Assembly: GCF_019799925.1 (NCBI RefSeq)
Contig: NZ_JABGCG010000012.1
Span: forward strand, 1-64,000
Direction of reading: 5' to 3'
From: Blastococcus sp. CPCC 205250
GTDB taxonomy: Bacteria; Actinomycetota; Actinomycetes; Mycobacteriales; Geodermatophilaceae
Length of the DNA: 64,000 bases
Of the stretch, positions 8,310-17,094 are shown one piece after another. Positions within the stretch are counted from its first letter, which is position 1. Every line of letters starts with the position of its first letter. The notes beneath the pieces were generated by a model. That model ran no database searches. It saw only the letters and a list, made by a program, of their open reading frames with translations, and was not told where the DNA came from. A program made the position numbers and the translations under genes.

Positions 8310-9533
8310 ATGGTCGCTCCGCTGGCGGGTGTGCGCGTGGTCGAGGTGGCGAACTGGATGGCCGCGCCCGGCGCCGCCGCCCTGATGGCCGACATGGGCG
8401 CCGACGTCGTCAAGGTCGAGCCGCTGCGGGGTGACGCGATGCGCGGGGCCACCCGGCAGCCACAGGTCCCCGACGGCGAGGCCCCGATCGACGCGGCCTT
8501 CCAGATGGACAACCGCGGCAAGCGCAGCATCGCCGTGGCGATCGACCAGGAGCGGGGCGCGGACCTGGTCCGCCGGCTGGCCGCCCGCTCCGACGTCTTC
8601 CTGTGCAACCTGCTGCCCGCCCGCCAGACCCGGTTCGGCCTGGACGCCGCGGCCCTGCACGCGCTCAACCCGCGCCTCGTGCACGCCACGCTGACCGGCT
8701 ACGGCCCCGGTGGGCCGGACGCCGCCCGCCCCGGCTACGACCTCACCGCCTTCTTCGGCCGCGGCGCGGTCCTCGACGCCATGAGCGAGCCCGACAACCC
8801 GGCCCCACCCCGGCTGCGCCCGGCGCAGGGCGACCACGCCGCGGCGCTGGCGCTGTTCGGCGGGGTCCTCGCCGCCCTGCGGGTCGTCGAGGCCACCGGG
8901 GAGGGGCAGGTGGTGGACGTCAGCCTGCTGGCCGCCGCCGCGTGGACCATGTCCAGCGACCTGTCCGCCACGCTGGTCGACGGGATCACCCCCACGCCGC
9001 AGGGCCGCGTCGCCCGGCCGCACGCCCTGCACGGCGGGTTCCGCTGCGCGGACCGCCGCTGGATCCTGCTGTTCATGCCGGAGCCGCACTGGTGGCCCCC
9101 GTTCTGCGAGGCGGTCGGCCACCCCGAGTGGGTCGAGGACGAGCGCTTCGCCACCCGGGCCGACCGGGCCCGCAACATGCCGGAGCTGACCCGGCTGATG
9201 GACGAGGCACTGGCCACCCGGCCGCTGCGGGAGTGGTGCGCCCTGTTCGACGAGCGGGGCTTCATCTGGGGCCCGGCGTCCACCGTGTCGGAGTTCGCCG
9301 CCGACGAGCAGGCGGCCGCGGACGGGCTGTTCCCCGAGGTCCACGGCCCCTCGGGGCAGCGCTTCCGCACCGTCCGCGCACCGCTGCGGCTGCAGGGCGG
9401 CGACGTCGGTCCCCGCGGCCCGGCGCCCGCGGTCGGCGAGCACACCGGCGCCGTCCTCACCGAGCTCGGCATGACCGAGCAGGACCTCGCCGCCCTGCTC
9501 GCCGAGGGGGTGGTCGGGCAGCCGGCGGGCTGA
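8310..9533 (+). CDS. Family III CoA-transferase (CaiB/BaiF type)
   Basis: 407 residues. The N-terminus LAGVRVVEVANWMAAPGAAALMADMGADVVKVEPLRGDAMR is the classic class III pattern, with the later GYGPGGPDAARPGYDL loop. The catalytic Asp expected around residue 165-175 fits the QGDHAAALALFGG region. It transfers CoA between carboxylic acids. GAGGAGAGG lies 8-12 bases before the ATG. It comes 46 bases after the decarboxylase-like gene and probably activates the same pathway's substrate. Confidence 0.93.
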   Translation: MVAPLAGVRVVEVANWMAAPGAAALMADMGADVVKVEPLRGDAMRGATRQPQVPDGEAPIDAAFQMDNRGKRSIAVAIDQERGADLVRRLAARSDVFLCNLLPARQTRFGLDAAALHALNPRLVHATLTGYGPGGPDAARPGYDLTAFFGRGAVLDAMSEPDNPAPPRLRPAQGDHAAALALFGGVLAALRVVEATGEGQVVDVSLLAAAAWTMSSDLSATLVDGITPTPQGRVARPHALHGGFRCADRRWILLFMPEPHWWPPFCEAVGHPEWVEDERFATRADRARNMPELTRLMDEALATRPLREWCALFDERGFIWGPASTVSEFAADEQAAADGLFPEVHGPSGQRFRTVRAPLRLQGGDVGPRGPAPAVGEHTGAVLTELGMTEQDLAALLAEGVVGQPAG

Positions 9534-9679
9534 CCGGGCCGCCGGCGTCCGTGCCGCCCGGACCGACCGCCGCGGCCGGTAACCTGGACCCGACCGGGGC
9601 CCTCCGCGTCCGGGGTGTCGCGAGGTCCTGCGCTCGGCTCCACCACCGGGGCCCATGCGCGTTCCAGGGAGATCCACTC

Positions 9680-11302
9680 GTGAGCACCACCGCACCGGCC
9701 GGCTCCGCGCCCCGTGAGGCCTCGTCCGTCGGCGTCGTCGGCGAGGCCCGGCGACGTCGCACCTTCGCCGTCATCAGCCACCCCGACGCCGGCAAGTCGA
9801 CGCTGACCGAGGCCCTGGCCCTGCACGCCCGCGTGATCGGCCAGGCCGGCGCGGTGCACGGCAAGGCCGGCCGTCGCGGCACGGTCAGCGACTGGATGGA
9901 CATGGAGCGCGACCGCGGCATCTCCATCACCTCGGCCGCCCTGCAGTTCGCCTACCGCGACGCCGTGGTGAACCTGCTGGACACCCCCGGCCACGCCGAC
10001 TTCTCCGAGGACACCTACCGGGTGCTCACCGCGGTCGACGCCGCGGTGATGCTGGTCGACGCCGCCAAGGGCCTCGAGACCCAGACGATGAAGCTGTTCG
10101 CCGTCTGCAAGCACCGGGGCATCCCGATCATCACGGTGGTCAACAAGTGGGACCGCCCCGGCCTGGACGCGCTCGCGCTGATGGACGAGATCACCGAGCG
10201 CACCGGGCTCACGCCGACGCCGCTGACCTGGCCGGTGGGCATCGCCGGGGACTTCCGCGGGGTCCTGGACCGCCGGGACGGCAGCTACCGGCACTTCACC
10301 CGCACCGCCGGCGGCGCCACCATCGCCCCCGAGCAGGTGCTCTCCCCCGACCGCGCGCTCGCGCAGGAGGGCGACGCCTGGACGACGGCGCTGGAGGAGT
10401 CCGAGCTGCTCGCCGAGACCGGCGCCGAGCACGACCAGGACCTCTTCCTCTCCGGGATCACCACGCCGGTGCTCTTCGCCTCCGCGGTGTCCAACTTCGG
10501 CGTGGGCCAGCTGCTCGACGTCCTGGTCGACCTGGCGCCCGCGCCGACCGACCGGCCGGACGAGGACGGGAAACCCCACCCGCTGGACGCGCCGTTCAGT
10601 GCGTTCGTCTTCAAGGTGCAGGCGGGGATGGACACCGGGCACCGCGACCGGCTGGCCTACATCCGGATCTGCTCGGGGGTCTTCGAGCGCGGCATGGTGG
10701 TCACCAACGCCTCCACCGGCCGGCCGTTCGCCACGAAGTACGCCCAGCAGGTCTTCGGCCGGGACCGGGAGACCATCGAGACGGCCTGGCCCGGGGACGT
10801 CGTCGGCCTGGTCAACGCGGCCGCGCTCGGCGTCGGCGACACCCTCTACGTCGACCGGCCCGTCCGCTACCCCCCGGTGACCACCTTCGCGCCGGAGCAC
10901 TTCGCGGTCGCGCGCGTGGCCGACACGAGCAAGTACAAGCAGTTCCGCAAGGGCGTCGAGACCCTCGCCGGCGAGGGCGTGGTGCAGGTGCTCGTCTCCG
11001 AGCGCCGCGGCGACGGCTCCCCCGTGTTCGCCGTCGTCGGCCCCATGCAGTTCGAGGTGGCCAGCCACCGGATGGAGCACGAGTTCGGCGCCCGGATCTC
11101 GCTGGACTCGCTGCCCTACTCGCTGGCGATGCGGACCGACGAGGCGTCGGTGCCGGGCATCACCTCCAGCAGCGGCACCGAGATCATGCGGCGGGCGGAC
11201 GGGGAGCTGCTCGCGCTGTTCACGACCAAGTGGGTGATGGGCATGGTCCGGGAGAAGCCCGGCGTCACCCTCGAGCCGCTCGTCGCCGCCCAGCTCGGCT
11301 GA
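9680..11302 (+). CDS. prfC: Peptide chain release factor 3
   Basis: 540 residues. Translational GTPase that recycles RF1/RF2 from the ribosome after peptide release. G1 HPDAGKST at residues 34-41, G2/switch I in DWMDMERDRGISITSAALQF, G3 DTPGHADF near 101-108, G4 NKWD near 155, then the RF3-specific FKVQAGMDTGHRDRLAYIRICSG beta-barrel domain and a C-terminal RF3 domain. GTG start with AGGGAG eight bases upstream. A -10-like TAACCT at 9580-9585 leaves a ~95-base leader that contains two GGGGCCC boxes able to pair. It stands alone, tail-to-tail with the next gene. Confidence 0.97.
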   Translation: MSTTAPAGSAPREASSVGVVGEARRRRTFAVISHPDAGKSTLTEALALHARVIGQAGAVHGKAGRRGTVSDWMDMERDRGISITSAALQFAYRDAVVNLLDTPGHADFSEDTYRVLTAVDAAVMLVDAAKGLETQTMKLFAVCKHRGIPIITVVNKWDRPGLDALALMDEITERTGLTPTPLTWPVGIAGDFRGVLDRRDGSYRHFTRTAGGATIAPEQVLSPDRALAQEGDAWTTALEESELLAETGAEHDQDLFLSGITTPVLFASAVSNFGVGQLLDVLVDLAPAPTDRPDEDGKPHPLDAPFSAFVFKVQAGMDTGHRDRLAYIRICSGVFERGMVVTNASTGRPFATKYAQQVFGRDRETIETAWPGDVVGLVNAAALGVGDTLYVDRPVRYPPVTTFAPEHFAVARVADTSKYKQFRKGVETLAGEGVVQVLVSERRGDGSPVFAVVGPMQFEVASHRMEHEFGARISLDSLPYSLAMRTDEASVPGITSSSGTEIMRRADGELLALFTTKWVMGMVREKPGVTLEPLVAAQLG

Positions 11303-11326
11303 TCCCGGCCGGGGCGCGGCGCCGGC

Positions 11327-11716
11327 TCAGCCGATCTGCACCGAGGTCATCCCACGCAGCACCCAGCGGCCGCCGCGCCGCTCGACGGCGGGCGGCGGGG
11401 TGTCGGACGGGCGGCTGGTGCTGGTGACCCGGGAGAACGGGCGCGTCACCTGGGTGCCCAGCAGCTCCACGCCGCGCGCGCTCAGCACGAAGGCCTCGGT
11501 GACCTGGCCCGGCTCGCGCGGCAGCGACTCCAGGTAGCCGGCCTCGTGGGCCCGGGTGAAGGAGGACAGCAGCTCCACCTGGCGCTGCCGCCACGCCGAC
11601 GCGTCGCCGGCCTGGGGGCGCGGGTTGAGCCGCTCCAGCAGCGCGAACATCGTCACGGGCCGGTCGTCGGCCTCCAGGGCCTCGAGGACGGGACGGAGGT
11701 CGGTGCTGGTGTGCAT
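11327..11716 (-). CDS. Conserved hypothetical protein, small helical
   Basis: 129 residues. The N-terminal half is helical with a winged-helix feel (PVTMFALLERLNPRPQ, ASAWRQRQVELLSSFTRAHEAGYLESL), and the C-terminal half ends in a strand pair (RRGGRWVLRGMTSVQIG). No family recognised; a MarR/PadR-like DNA-binding fold is possible but no clear recognition helix is seen. The ATG start is supported by a TAGCGT -10 box eight bases before it, implying a leaderless mRNA. Confidence 0.7.
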   Translation of the reverse strand: MHTSTDLRPVLEALEADDRPVTMFALLERLNPRPQAGDASAWRQRQVELLSSFTRAHEAGYLESLPREPGQVTEAFVLSARGVELLGTQVTRPFSRVTSTSRPSDTPPPAVERRGGRWVLRGMTSVQIG

Positions 11717-11724
11717 GGACGACG

Positions 11725-11730
11725 ACGCTA
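11725..11730 (-). promoter_or_regulatory. -10 element TAGCGT, leaderless promoter
   Basis: Reverse-strand TAGCGT with an eight-base gap to the ATG at 11716. Confidence 0.55.
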
Positions 11731-11950
11731 GGACCCGTCCCGGGCGCGCCCGGGGCGCTGACCTGCCGAAACTCGCCCCGGGCCCTGGAGAGAGCTGCCA
11801 TGCGGCCGATCGGGGGCCGCCAGGCACCGGCGACCGGCAGGGGGCCGGCCGGCGGCGCCGCCGTGCCGGGAGGGGCGCGTGGGGCCGGTGGGCCGAACAC
11901 GCGCCCCGGCGTCCTGGCCCGGGCCCCTGCGGGCTCGGACCCTGGCGGAC

Positions 11951-12196
11951 ATGACGGCGACCTACGCGTACGGCACCGCGCACGCGGTGGTCATGGTCGG
12001 TGCGGTCGGGACCCCCGACGGTCTGCAGCCCCGCCGGATCGGTCCGCTGCACGCGACCATCGGCCGGGTGCACGGGCGCAGCCGCAAGTCGCTGTGCGGC
12101 GCCTACGTCGCCGTCGACGAGCAGACGCCGTGGCCGCCGCAGGGCTACGACGAGGAGCAGCTGTGCCCGGAGTGCGCCGAACTCGCCACCCTGTGA
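11951..12196 (+). CDS. Small protein with a CxxC pair, function unknown
   Basis: 81 residues from ATG 11951. Hydrophobic N-terminal strand (YAYGTAHAVVMVGAVG), then RKSLCGAY and LCPECAEL, three cysteines that could form a small zinc site. No named family. No Shine-Dalgarno; GACCCT sits seven bases before the ATG, so the start may be leaderless. The upstream 234-base intergenic region shows only GC-rich sequence and no other feature. Convergent with the MoaD-like gene seven bases on. Confidence 0.65.
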   Translation: MTATYAYGTAHAVVMVGAVGTPDGLQPRRIGPLHATIGRVHGRSRKSLCGAYVAVDEQTPWPPQGYDEEQLCPECAELATL

Positions 12197-12203
12197 CCCC
12201 CGG

Positions 12204-12485
12204 TCAGCCGCCTGCGACCGACGGCAGCACCTGCACCACCGCCCCGTCGGCGACGGGCGTGGCCAGCCCCTGCGCGAAGCGGACGTCGTCGCCGTCGACG
12301 TAGACGTTGACGAACCGGCGCACCGCGCCGGTCTCGTCGCGGATCCGCCTGCCCAGCAGCGGGTGCCGGTCCCCCAGCCGGTCGAGCACGTCGCGCAGCG
12401 TCCCGTCCCCGACGTCGACGGCGACGTGCTTGGCGCCGCCGGCCAGGTCGGCGAGGACGCCGGGCAGCACCACCTCGGCGCTCAT
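12204..12485 (-). CDS. MoaD/ThiS family ubiquitin-like sulfur carrier
   Basis: 93 residues with the beta-grasp pattern and a C-terminal double glycine (PSVAGG), the feature used for adenylation and thiocarboxylation in MoaD, ThiS and CysO. RRFVNVYVDGDDVRFAQGL and GAVVQVLPSVAGG match the MoaD/CysO type (MoaD2-like). Its ATG overlaps the stop of the upstream BNR-repeat gene (ATGA), so the two proteins should be made together. No molybdopterin, thiamine or cysteine genes are near, so the acceptor pathway is not apparent. Confidence 0.9.
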   Translation of the reverse strand: MSAEVVLPGVLADLAGGAKHVAVDVGDGTLRDVLDRLGDRHPLLGRRIRDETGAVRRFVNVYVDGDDVRFAQGLATPVADGAVVQVLPSVAGG

Positions 12486-13564
12486 GGCAGCCGGGCCGCG
12501 CGGACGACGAGGACGTCGGGCAGGTGCGCGGCGACCAGCGTGAAGCTGTCGCCCTCGTCGGCCGAGGCGTAGACACAGCCGTCCCGGGTGCCCACGTAGA
12601 CGCCGGTCGGGTCCCCCTCGTCGGCGCAGGCGGCGTCGCGCATGACGGCGGCCCAGCTCGCGTCGGGCAGCCCCTGGCCGAGCTCGGTCCACGTCGCGCC
12701 GCCGTCACGGGTCCGCTGCACGCGCAGCCGGCCACCGGGCGGGACCCGCTCCATGTCGGCGACCAGCGGCACCACCCACGCCGTGCCGGGCACCCGCGGG
12801 GAGGAGACGACGGGGAAGCCGAAGTCCGCCGGGAGTCCGCCCGCAATGGACCGCCAGGAGACGCCGGCGTCGTCGGTGGCGAAGACGCCGAAGTGGTTCT
12901 GCGCGTACAGCCGGTCCGGGTCCCCGGCGTCGACGGCGACCTTGTGCACGCACTGGCCGTACTCGGGCAGCTCGTCGGGGAGGAAGACCGCGGTGATCCC
13001 CCTGTTGCGGGGCGCCCACTCGCCGCCGCCGTCCTCGCTGACGTAGACGCCGCCGGTGCTCATCGCGACGAGCACGCGGTCGGAGGCGGGGTCGGGCAGC
13101 ACGGTGTGCACCGCTCCGCCGCCCCCGCCGGGCTCCCACGTCGGCCGGTGCGGGTGCTCCCACAGCCCGCGGACCAGCTGGAAACTGCAGCCGCCGTCCT
13201 CGCTGCGCCACAGGGAGTGCGGCTCGCAGCCGGCCCAGACGACGCCGGGCCGGTCGGCGGAGTCCGGGCGCAGCTGCCAGACGCGGGCCAGGGCGGCGCC
13301 GGTGTCGTCGGGGAAGCGGATGGCACCGGAGTCGGTCTCCTGCCAGGTGCGGCCCAGGTCGTCGGAGCGCATCACCGTCGGGCCCCAGTGGCCGTACTGG
13401 ATGCCGGCCAGCACCCGGGGCACCGGCCCGCGGGTGTCCACGGAGACGGCGGCGACCTCCTGGGCCAGCAGGTGCGGCCCGTCGAGGGTCCAGCTGCGGC
13501 GGTCGTCCTCGCTGCGCGCGAGCCAGAGGCCCTTGCGCGTGCCGATGGCGAGCAGGTCGGTCAT
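12482..13564 (-). CDS. BNR/sialidase-type beta-propeller protein
   Basis: 360 residues, no signal peptide. Repeated Asp-box motifs S-x-D-x-G-x-T/S-W are clear: RSDDLGRTWQ, RSEDGGCSF, SEDGGGEWAP, TDDAGVSWRS, TRDGGATWTE, SADEGDSFT, which marks a six- to seven-bladed propeller of the WD40/YVTN/BNR superfamily. The N-terminus MTDLLAIGTRKGLWLARS is typical of actinobacterial cytoplasmic members. It lacks the arginine triad of true sialidases as far as can be seen. The stop overlaps the MoaD-like gene start, a pairing that suggests a shared but unknown role. Confidence 0.88.
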   Translation of the reverse strand: MTDLLAIGTRKGLWLARSEDDRRSWTLDGPHLLAQEVAAVSVDTRGPVPRVLAGIQYGHWGPTVMRSDDLGRTWQETDSGAIRFPDDTGAALARVWQLRPDSADRPGVVWAGCEPHSLWRSEDGGCSFQLVRGLWEHPHRPTWEPGGGGGAVHTVLPDPASDRVLVAMSTGGVYVSEDGGGEWAPRNRGITAVFLPDELPEYGQCVHKVAVDAGDPDRLYAQNHFGVFATDDAGVSWRSIAGGLPADFGFPVVSSPRVPGTAWVVPLVADMERVPPGGRLRVQRTRDGGATWTELGQGLPDASWAAVMRDAACADEGDPTGVYVGTRDGCVYASADEGDSFTLVAAHLPDVLVVRAARLP

Positions 13565-13590
13565 GGCGCCTCCCGGAGCGGGGGCGCGGG

Positions 13591-13626
13591 CGCGCCCCTC
13601 GCCAGTTCAGACCGGCGAGGGGCGCG
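13591..13626 (-). terminator. Hairpin terminator
   Basis: Perfect 13-bp stem CGCGCCCCTCGCC (13591-13603) / complement (13614-13626) with a 10-base loop, downstream of the leftward gene ending at 13710 and upstream of the BNR gene. Confidence 0.7.
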
Positions 13627-13709
13627 GAAGTCAGCGCTCGGCTCCGTGGCCTCCGGCCCCCTCCCGAGGCTCGTCCCCAGCGCGCGCGGGACGAGGAGGA
13701 GGTGATCCC

Positions 13710-14099
13710 TCAGCGGCGGGTGGCGCCGCCGTCGGTGTGCCGGCCGTGCTGCTCGGTGCCCAGGCCGGGGGCGAGCTTCTCGGCCTTGGCGCGCAGCTCC
13801 TCGGCGGCGGTCGCGTGCTCGTGGGCGGTGGCGGCGCGCTGCGCGGCCTCCTGCTCGGCCAGCCGCGTGCGCTCCTCCACCTCGGCGCGCTCACGCCGGG
13901 CGCGGGCGGCCTGCTCCTCGGCCAGCGCCTGCTCCTTCTCCGCCTGGACGCCTCGCAGCTGTGCCTCCTGCAGGTGCTCGCGGGCCTGCTCGCGCTTGCG
14001 AGCGGCCCCGATGCGGTTGCGCTTGGCCAGCGCGAGCGCCAGCACGGCGAGCAGCACGACGGCGACCACGACGATGAGCACGATCACCCAGGTGTCCAC
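13710..14099 (-). CDS. Small membrane-anchored coiled-coil protein
   Basis: 129 residues. GTG start at 14099 has an excellent Shine-Dalgarno (GAGGAGG) about five bases upstream, preferred over the longer frame. One N-terminal transmembrane helix (TWVIVLIVVVAVVLLAVLALAL) is followed by a basic KRNR stop and ~75 residues of Ala/Glu/Arg-rich continuous heptad-like helix, then a short His/Gly tail. Likely a cytoplasmic coiled coil tethered to the membrane. No function can be assigned. The preceding L,D-transpeptidase gene is on the same strand 69 bases away. Confidence 0.8.
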   Translation of the reverse strand: MDTWVIVLIVVVAVVLLAVLALALAKRNRIGAARKREQAREHLQEAQLRGVQAEKEQALAEEQAARARRERAEVEERTRLAEQEAAQRAATAHEHATAAEELRAKAEKLAPGLGTEQHGRHTDGGATRR

Positions 14100-14168
14100 G
14101 GGGTTCCTCCTCGAGGGACGACAGTGCCCGGGGAGTTCCCAGGTCACCCCGCGGATAACCGCAGGGGG

Positions 14169-15365
14169 TCACTGCAGCGCGCTGCCTGCCCGCCACTCGT
14201 CCCAGGAGAGGGTCCAGTCGTAGATGTCGCCGTCGGCCGGGCCCAGCGGCGGGCCGATGGAGTTCCTGATCTCGACGACGTCGCCCGGCTGGGAGAAGTC
14301 GAAGAACCACGCCGCGCGCTCGGTCGACATGTTGATGCAGCCGTGCGAGACGTTCGTGTTGCCCTGCTGCGCCACCGACCACGGCGCCGCGTGCACGAAC
14401 TCGCCGTTGTTGGAGATCCGGACGGCGTACTCGACCGGCGTCCGGTAGCCCCCGGGGCTGTCGGCCGGCACCCCGTAGGTGCTGGAGTCCATGACCCGGT
14501 CGCGGTTGAGCTCGGTGACCACGTGGACGCCGTTGTGGCTGGGGTTGTCGTCGCTGCCGGCGCTCATCGGGTAGCTCTGCACGAGCTGGTCGTTCTCGTA
14601 CACCTCCATCACGTGCGTCCCGGCGTCGGCGATGGAGACGTGCTTCTCGCCGATGCGGAAGGAGATGGTGCGGTCCTTCTCGCCCCAGGTGCCGTCGCCG
14701 AAGGAGACGCCGTACAGGTCGGCGTGCAGCGTGACGTCGGTGTCGGCCGGCCAGTAGGTGGAGGGCCGGAAGTGCACCTCGCTGTCGCTCATCCAGCTCC
14801 AGACACCGTCGGTCGGCGTCGAGCTCTGGACCAGCAGGTGGCTCTCCACCGCGGCCTGGTCGGTGACCGGCTCGTCGAAGTAGACCCGGATCGGCATGCC
14901 GACCCCGACGGTCTGCCCGTCGAGCGGGCCGATGTCGGGCGTGGAGAGCGCGGCGGGGGTGACGGTGGTGAAGGTGGTCGACGACTCGACCGTCTCCTCG
15001 TCGGTGCCCTCGGCGCTGGCCGACAGCGTGTACGTGGTGCCGTAGGCGAGCTCGACCTCCGGCGTCCAGACGCCGACCTCCGGGTCCGCGGGCGAGTCGG
15101 CGACCGAGCCGGGCACGGGTGCGCCCGCCGGGTCGGTGACGCTGACCTCGCCCAGCTCGCCGTCGGTCACGGAGATCTCCAGCGGGGCCACCGGCGAGAC
15201 GTCGATCGCGCCGTCGGCCGGCGTCAGCGCCAGCTGGGCGGGCTTCCCCTCGTCCGCCGCCGACGACGACGCGGAGGCACCCGAGCCCCCGGATCCCCCG
15301 TCGTCCTGACACCCCGCCAGCAGGAGCATCGCCCCTGCCACGGCCACTGCGGCTGTCCGTCGCAC
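14169..15365 (-). CDS. L,D-transpeptidase lipoprotein (YkuD domain)
   Basis: 398 residues. Signal peptide with lipobox LLAGC (Cys19), a Ser/Gly-rich spacer, two Ig-like domains (about 45-140 and 145-250, the second with YFDEPVTDQAAVESHL as in mycobacterial Ldt), then a YkuD catalytic domain with HAAPWSVAQQGNTNVSHGCINMS, containing the nucleophilic Cys near residue 342. Makes 3-3 peptidoglycan cross-links outside the membrane. GTG start at 15365 with AAGGGGAG about nine bases upstream gives the proper signal peptide. The C-terminal ~40 residues after the active site (DWTLSWDEWRAG) match the usual Ldt tail. Confidence 0.95.
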   Translation of the reverse strand: MRRTAAVAVAGAMLLLAGCQDDGGSGGSGASASSSAADEGKPAQLALTPADGAIDVSPVAPLEISVTDGELGEVSVTDPAGAPVPGSVADSPADPEVGVWTPEVELAYGTTYTLSASAEGTDEETVESSTTFTTVTPAALSTPDIGPLDGQTVGVGMPIRVYFDEPVTDQAAVESHLLVQSSTPTDGVWSWMSDSEVHFRPSTYWPADTDVTLHADLYGVSFGDGTWGEKDRTISFRIGEKHVSIADAGTHVMEVYENDQLVQSYPMSAGSDDNPSHNGVHVVTELNRDRVMDSSTYGVPADSPGGYRTPVEYAVRISNNGEFVHAAPWSVAQQGNTNVSHGCINMSTERAAWFFDFSQPGDVVEIRNSIGPPLGPADGDIYDWTLSWDEWRAGSALQ

Positions 15366-15500
15366 TCGGTCCGACTCCCCTTCCGTCCCCCGCCGGTCCC
15401 GCAACCGGCGACCGACGTCCCAGAGTCCCACGCGGAAGCGGAACAGGGACGTCTGCTCGTCGCGGACCGGGGCACCCGGAGGTGGCCGTCCCGGCGCTGG

Positions 15501-15506
15501 TATCGT
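15501..15506 (+). promoter_or_regulatory. -10 element TATCGT of tRNA-Lys
   Basis: GGTATCGTT, identical to the box before tRNA-His, 38 bases upstream of the tRNA. Confidence 0.5.
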
Positions 15507-15538
15507 TCTCCCCCGTCGCCCGGTGCACGGGCCGACAC

Positions 15539-15611
<73 letters not shown>

Positions 15612-15620
15612 CCCCATGCA

Positions 15621-15655
15621 CGAAGGGCCCCTCCGTAGCGCGGAGGGGCCCTTCG
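15621..15655 (+). terminator. Hairpin terminator after tRNA-Lys
   Basis: Perfect 15-bp stem (15621-15635 with 15641-15655) and a five-base loop, ten bases after the tRNA. It may also serve the convergent amidohydrolase gene. Confidence 0.85.
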
Positions 15656-15743
15656 TCGTCGCGGGCCGGCCCGGCGTGTGCGCCCAGGCCGCCGGAACCG
15701 CCCGCGAGCGCGGCCTCGGCGCACGCGCTCGGGGCAGCCGGCG

Positions 15744-16922
15744 TCACCAGAGCCGGTACAGCTCGGCGGCGTTGCCGCCCATGACCTTGAGCTGGGTCTC
15801 CGGCCGCAGGGTGGCGATCTTGCCGCGCACGATCTCGAGCGGGCTGGGGTGCAGCGAGGTCGGGTGCGGGAAGTCGGTCTCGAACATGACGTTGCCCTCG
15901 CCGACCTGGTCGATGAGGTGCTGGAGGTCACCGCGCCCGTTCTCGAACCAGAACGTGGCGTACCAGTGGTCGGTGAAGTACTCCGAGGGCCGCTTCTGCA
16001 GCTTGTCGAAGTACTCCGGGGCGTTCTCCTCGAGCTCGTAGTCCATCGCCTCGAGCATGAACGGCACCCAGCCGATGCCGCTCTCGACGGAGACCATCTT
16101 CAGGTCCGGGTGCCGGTCGAACATCCCGGAGTACGCGCTGTTGAGCAGCACCTGCGAGTTGTTGAGGAACAGCGAGGCCCCACCGATGGCCGGCTTCACG
16201 TACTCGTCCTGGCTGGGCCAGTAGGTGGTGCCGAAGAACGACAGCGACGTCTGGCTCGCCCCGATGTGGAAGTGCACGGGCAGCTGCAGGCCCGCGCAGA
16301 CCTCCCAGAAGGGGTCCCACGCGGGGTCGCCGAGGTCCGGCGAGCCCGAGTCCTGCGGGTGGGCGGTCATGTTCACCCCGCGCATCCCGAGCGCGGCGCA
16401 GCGCTGGGCCTCCCGCACGCAGCCCTCGACGTCCCACGCCGGCATGATCGGCATCGGCAGCAGCCGGTTCCCCGACTCCGCCTGGACCTCGGCCATCGCG
16501 TCGTTGTAGAGCTCGACGCACAGTCGCAGCAGCGCCGGGTCGGAGACGGAGTTGACCAGGTGCTGCCCGCCCAGCCCGATGGAGTTCGGGAAGACGACCT
16601 GGGCGTCGACGCCGATCTCGTCCATCAGCGCCAGGCGCGTCGCGGGGTCCCAGGCGGCGTCGTGCCCGTCGTGGATGGTCCAGGAGCCGCCCTGGGAGTC
16701 GCGCCACGGGTGCTTCTTGCCCTCGCGGTCGATGGTGCCGCCCGAGCCGGCCCGGCCGAAGGTCTTGCCCTCGATGACCCACATGTCCACGCCGTCGATC
16801 ACCTCGACGTGCGGCACCCGGTCCTCGTAGCCCTTCGGCGCCCGCTCGGTGAACAGGTCGTGCCGCTCGGTCATGTGGGTGTCGGCGTCGACCACCCGGA
16901 GTCCCTCGGCCAGCTGGACCAT
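15744..16922 (-). CDS. Amidohydrolase (amidohydrolase_2 / ACMSD-like metal-dependent hydrolase)
   Basis: 392 residues. The TIM-barrel amidohydrolase-2 signature is seen: RVVDADTHMTE at the N-terminus (D-x-H metal ligands), PVHFHIGAS in the middle, SVESGIGWVPFMLEAMD and the terminal metal Asp in FETDFPHPTSLHPSP. Family members decarboxylate or hydrolyse aromatic or unsaturated acids. ATG start at 16922 with GAGGAGG well placed. The leader is ~170 bases from a TAGCGT/TTGTAA promoter overlapped by an operator-like palindrome beside a TetR gene, so induction by its substrate is likely (inference). Confidence 0.92.
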   Translation of the reverse strand: MVQLAEGLRVVDADTHMTERHDLFTERAPKGYEDRVPHVEVIDGVDMWVIEGKTFGRAGSGGTIDREGKKHPWRDSQGGSWTIHDGHDAAWDPATRLALMDEIGVDAQVVFPNSIGLGGQHLVNSVSDPALLRLCVELYNDAMAEVQAESGNRLLPMPIMPAWDVEGCVREAQRCAALGMRGVNMTAHPQDSGSPDLGDPAWDPFWEVCAGLQLPVHFHIGASQTSLSFFGTTYWPSQDEYVKPAIGGASLFLNNSQVLLNSAYSGMFDRHPDLKMVSVESGIGWVPFMLEAMDYELEENAPEYFDKLQKRPSEYFTDHWYATFWFENGRGDLQHLIDQVGEGNVMFETDFPHPTSLHPSPLEIVRGKIATLRPETQLKVMGGNAAELYRLW

Positions 16923-17094
16923 GCGCGCCTCCTCGCTCGGCGGGCGCCCGCACGGCCGCCCGCGGTGTCGTCGGCGGGGCATGCCGGACGCTCCGGCCCG
17001 GCCGCCGGGGCGCACGCCGCCGGCCCCGGAGGGCGCGACGGACGGGTGGGGGCGGACCGGCCGGCGCGATCCCGTCGCGACCGCCGTGTGACCC

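Noticed and set aside
9586..9679. Riboswitch in the prfC leader
   Set aside because: Two GGGGCCC boxes could pair, but no known aptamer pattern is seen and GGGCCC is common in this GC content.
12145..12846. Reverse 233-residue frame over MoaD/BNR genes
   Set aside because: Arg/Ser-rich shadow; the real pair is supported by family motifs and the ATGA overlap.
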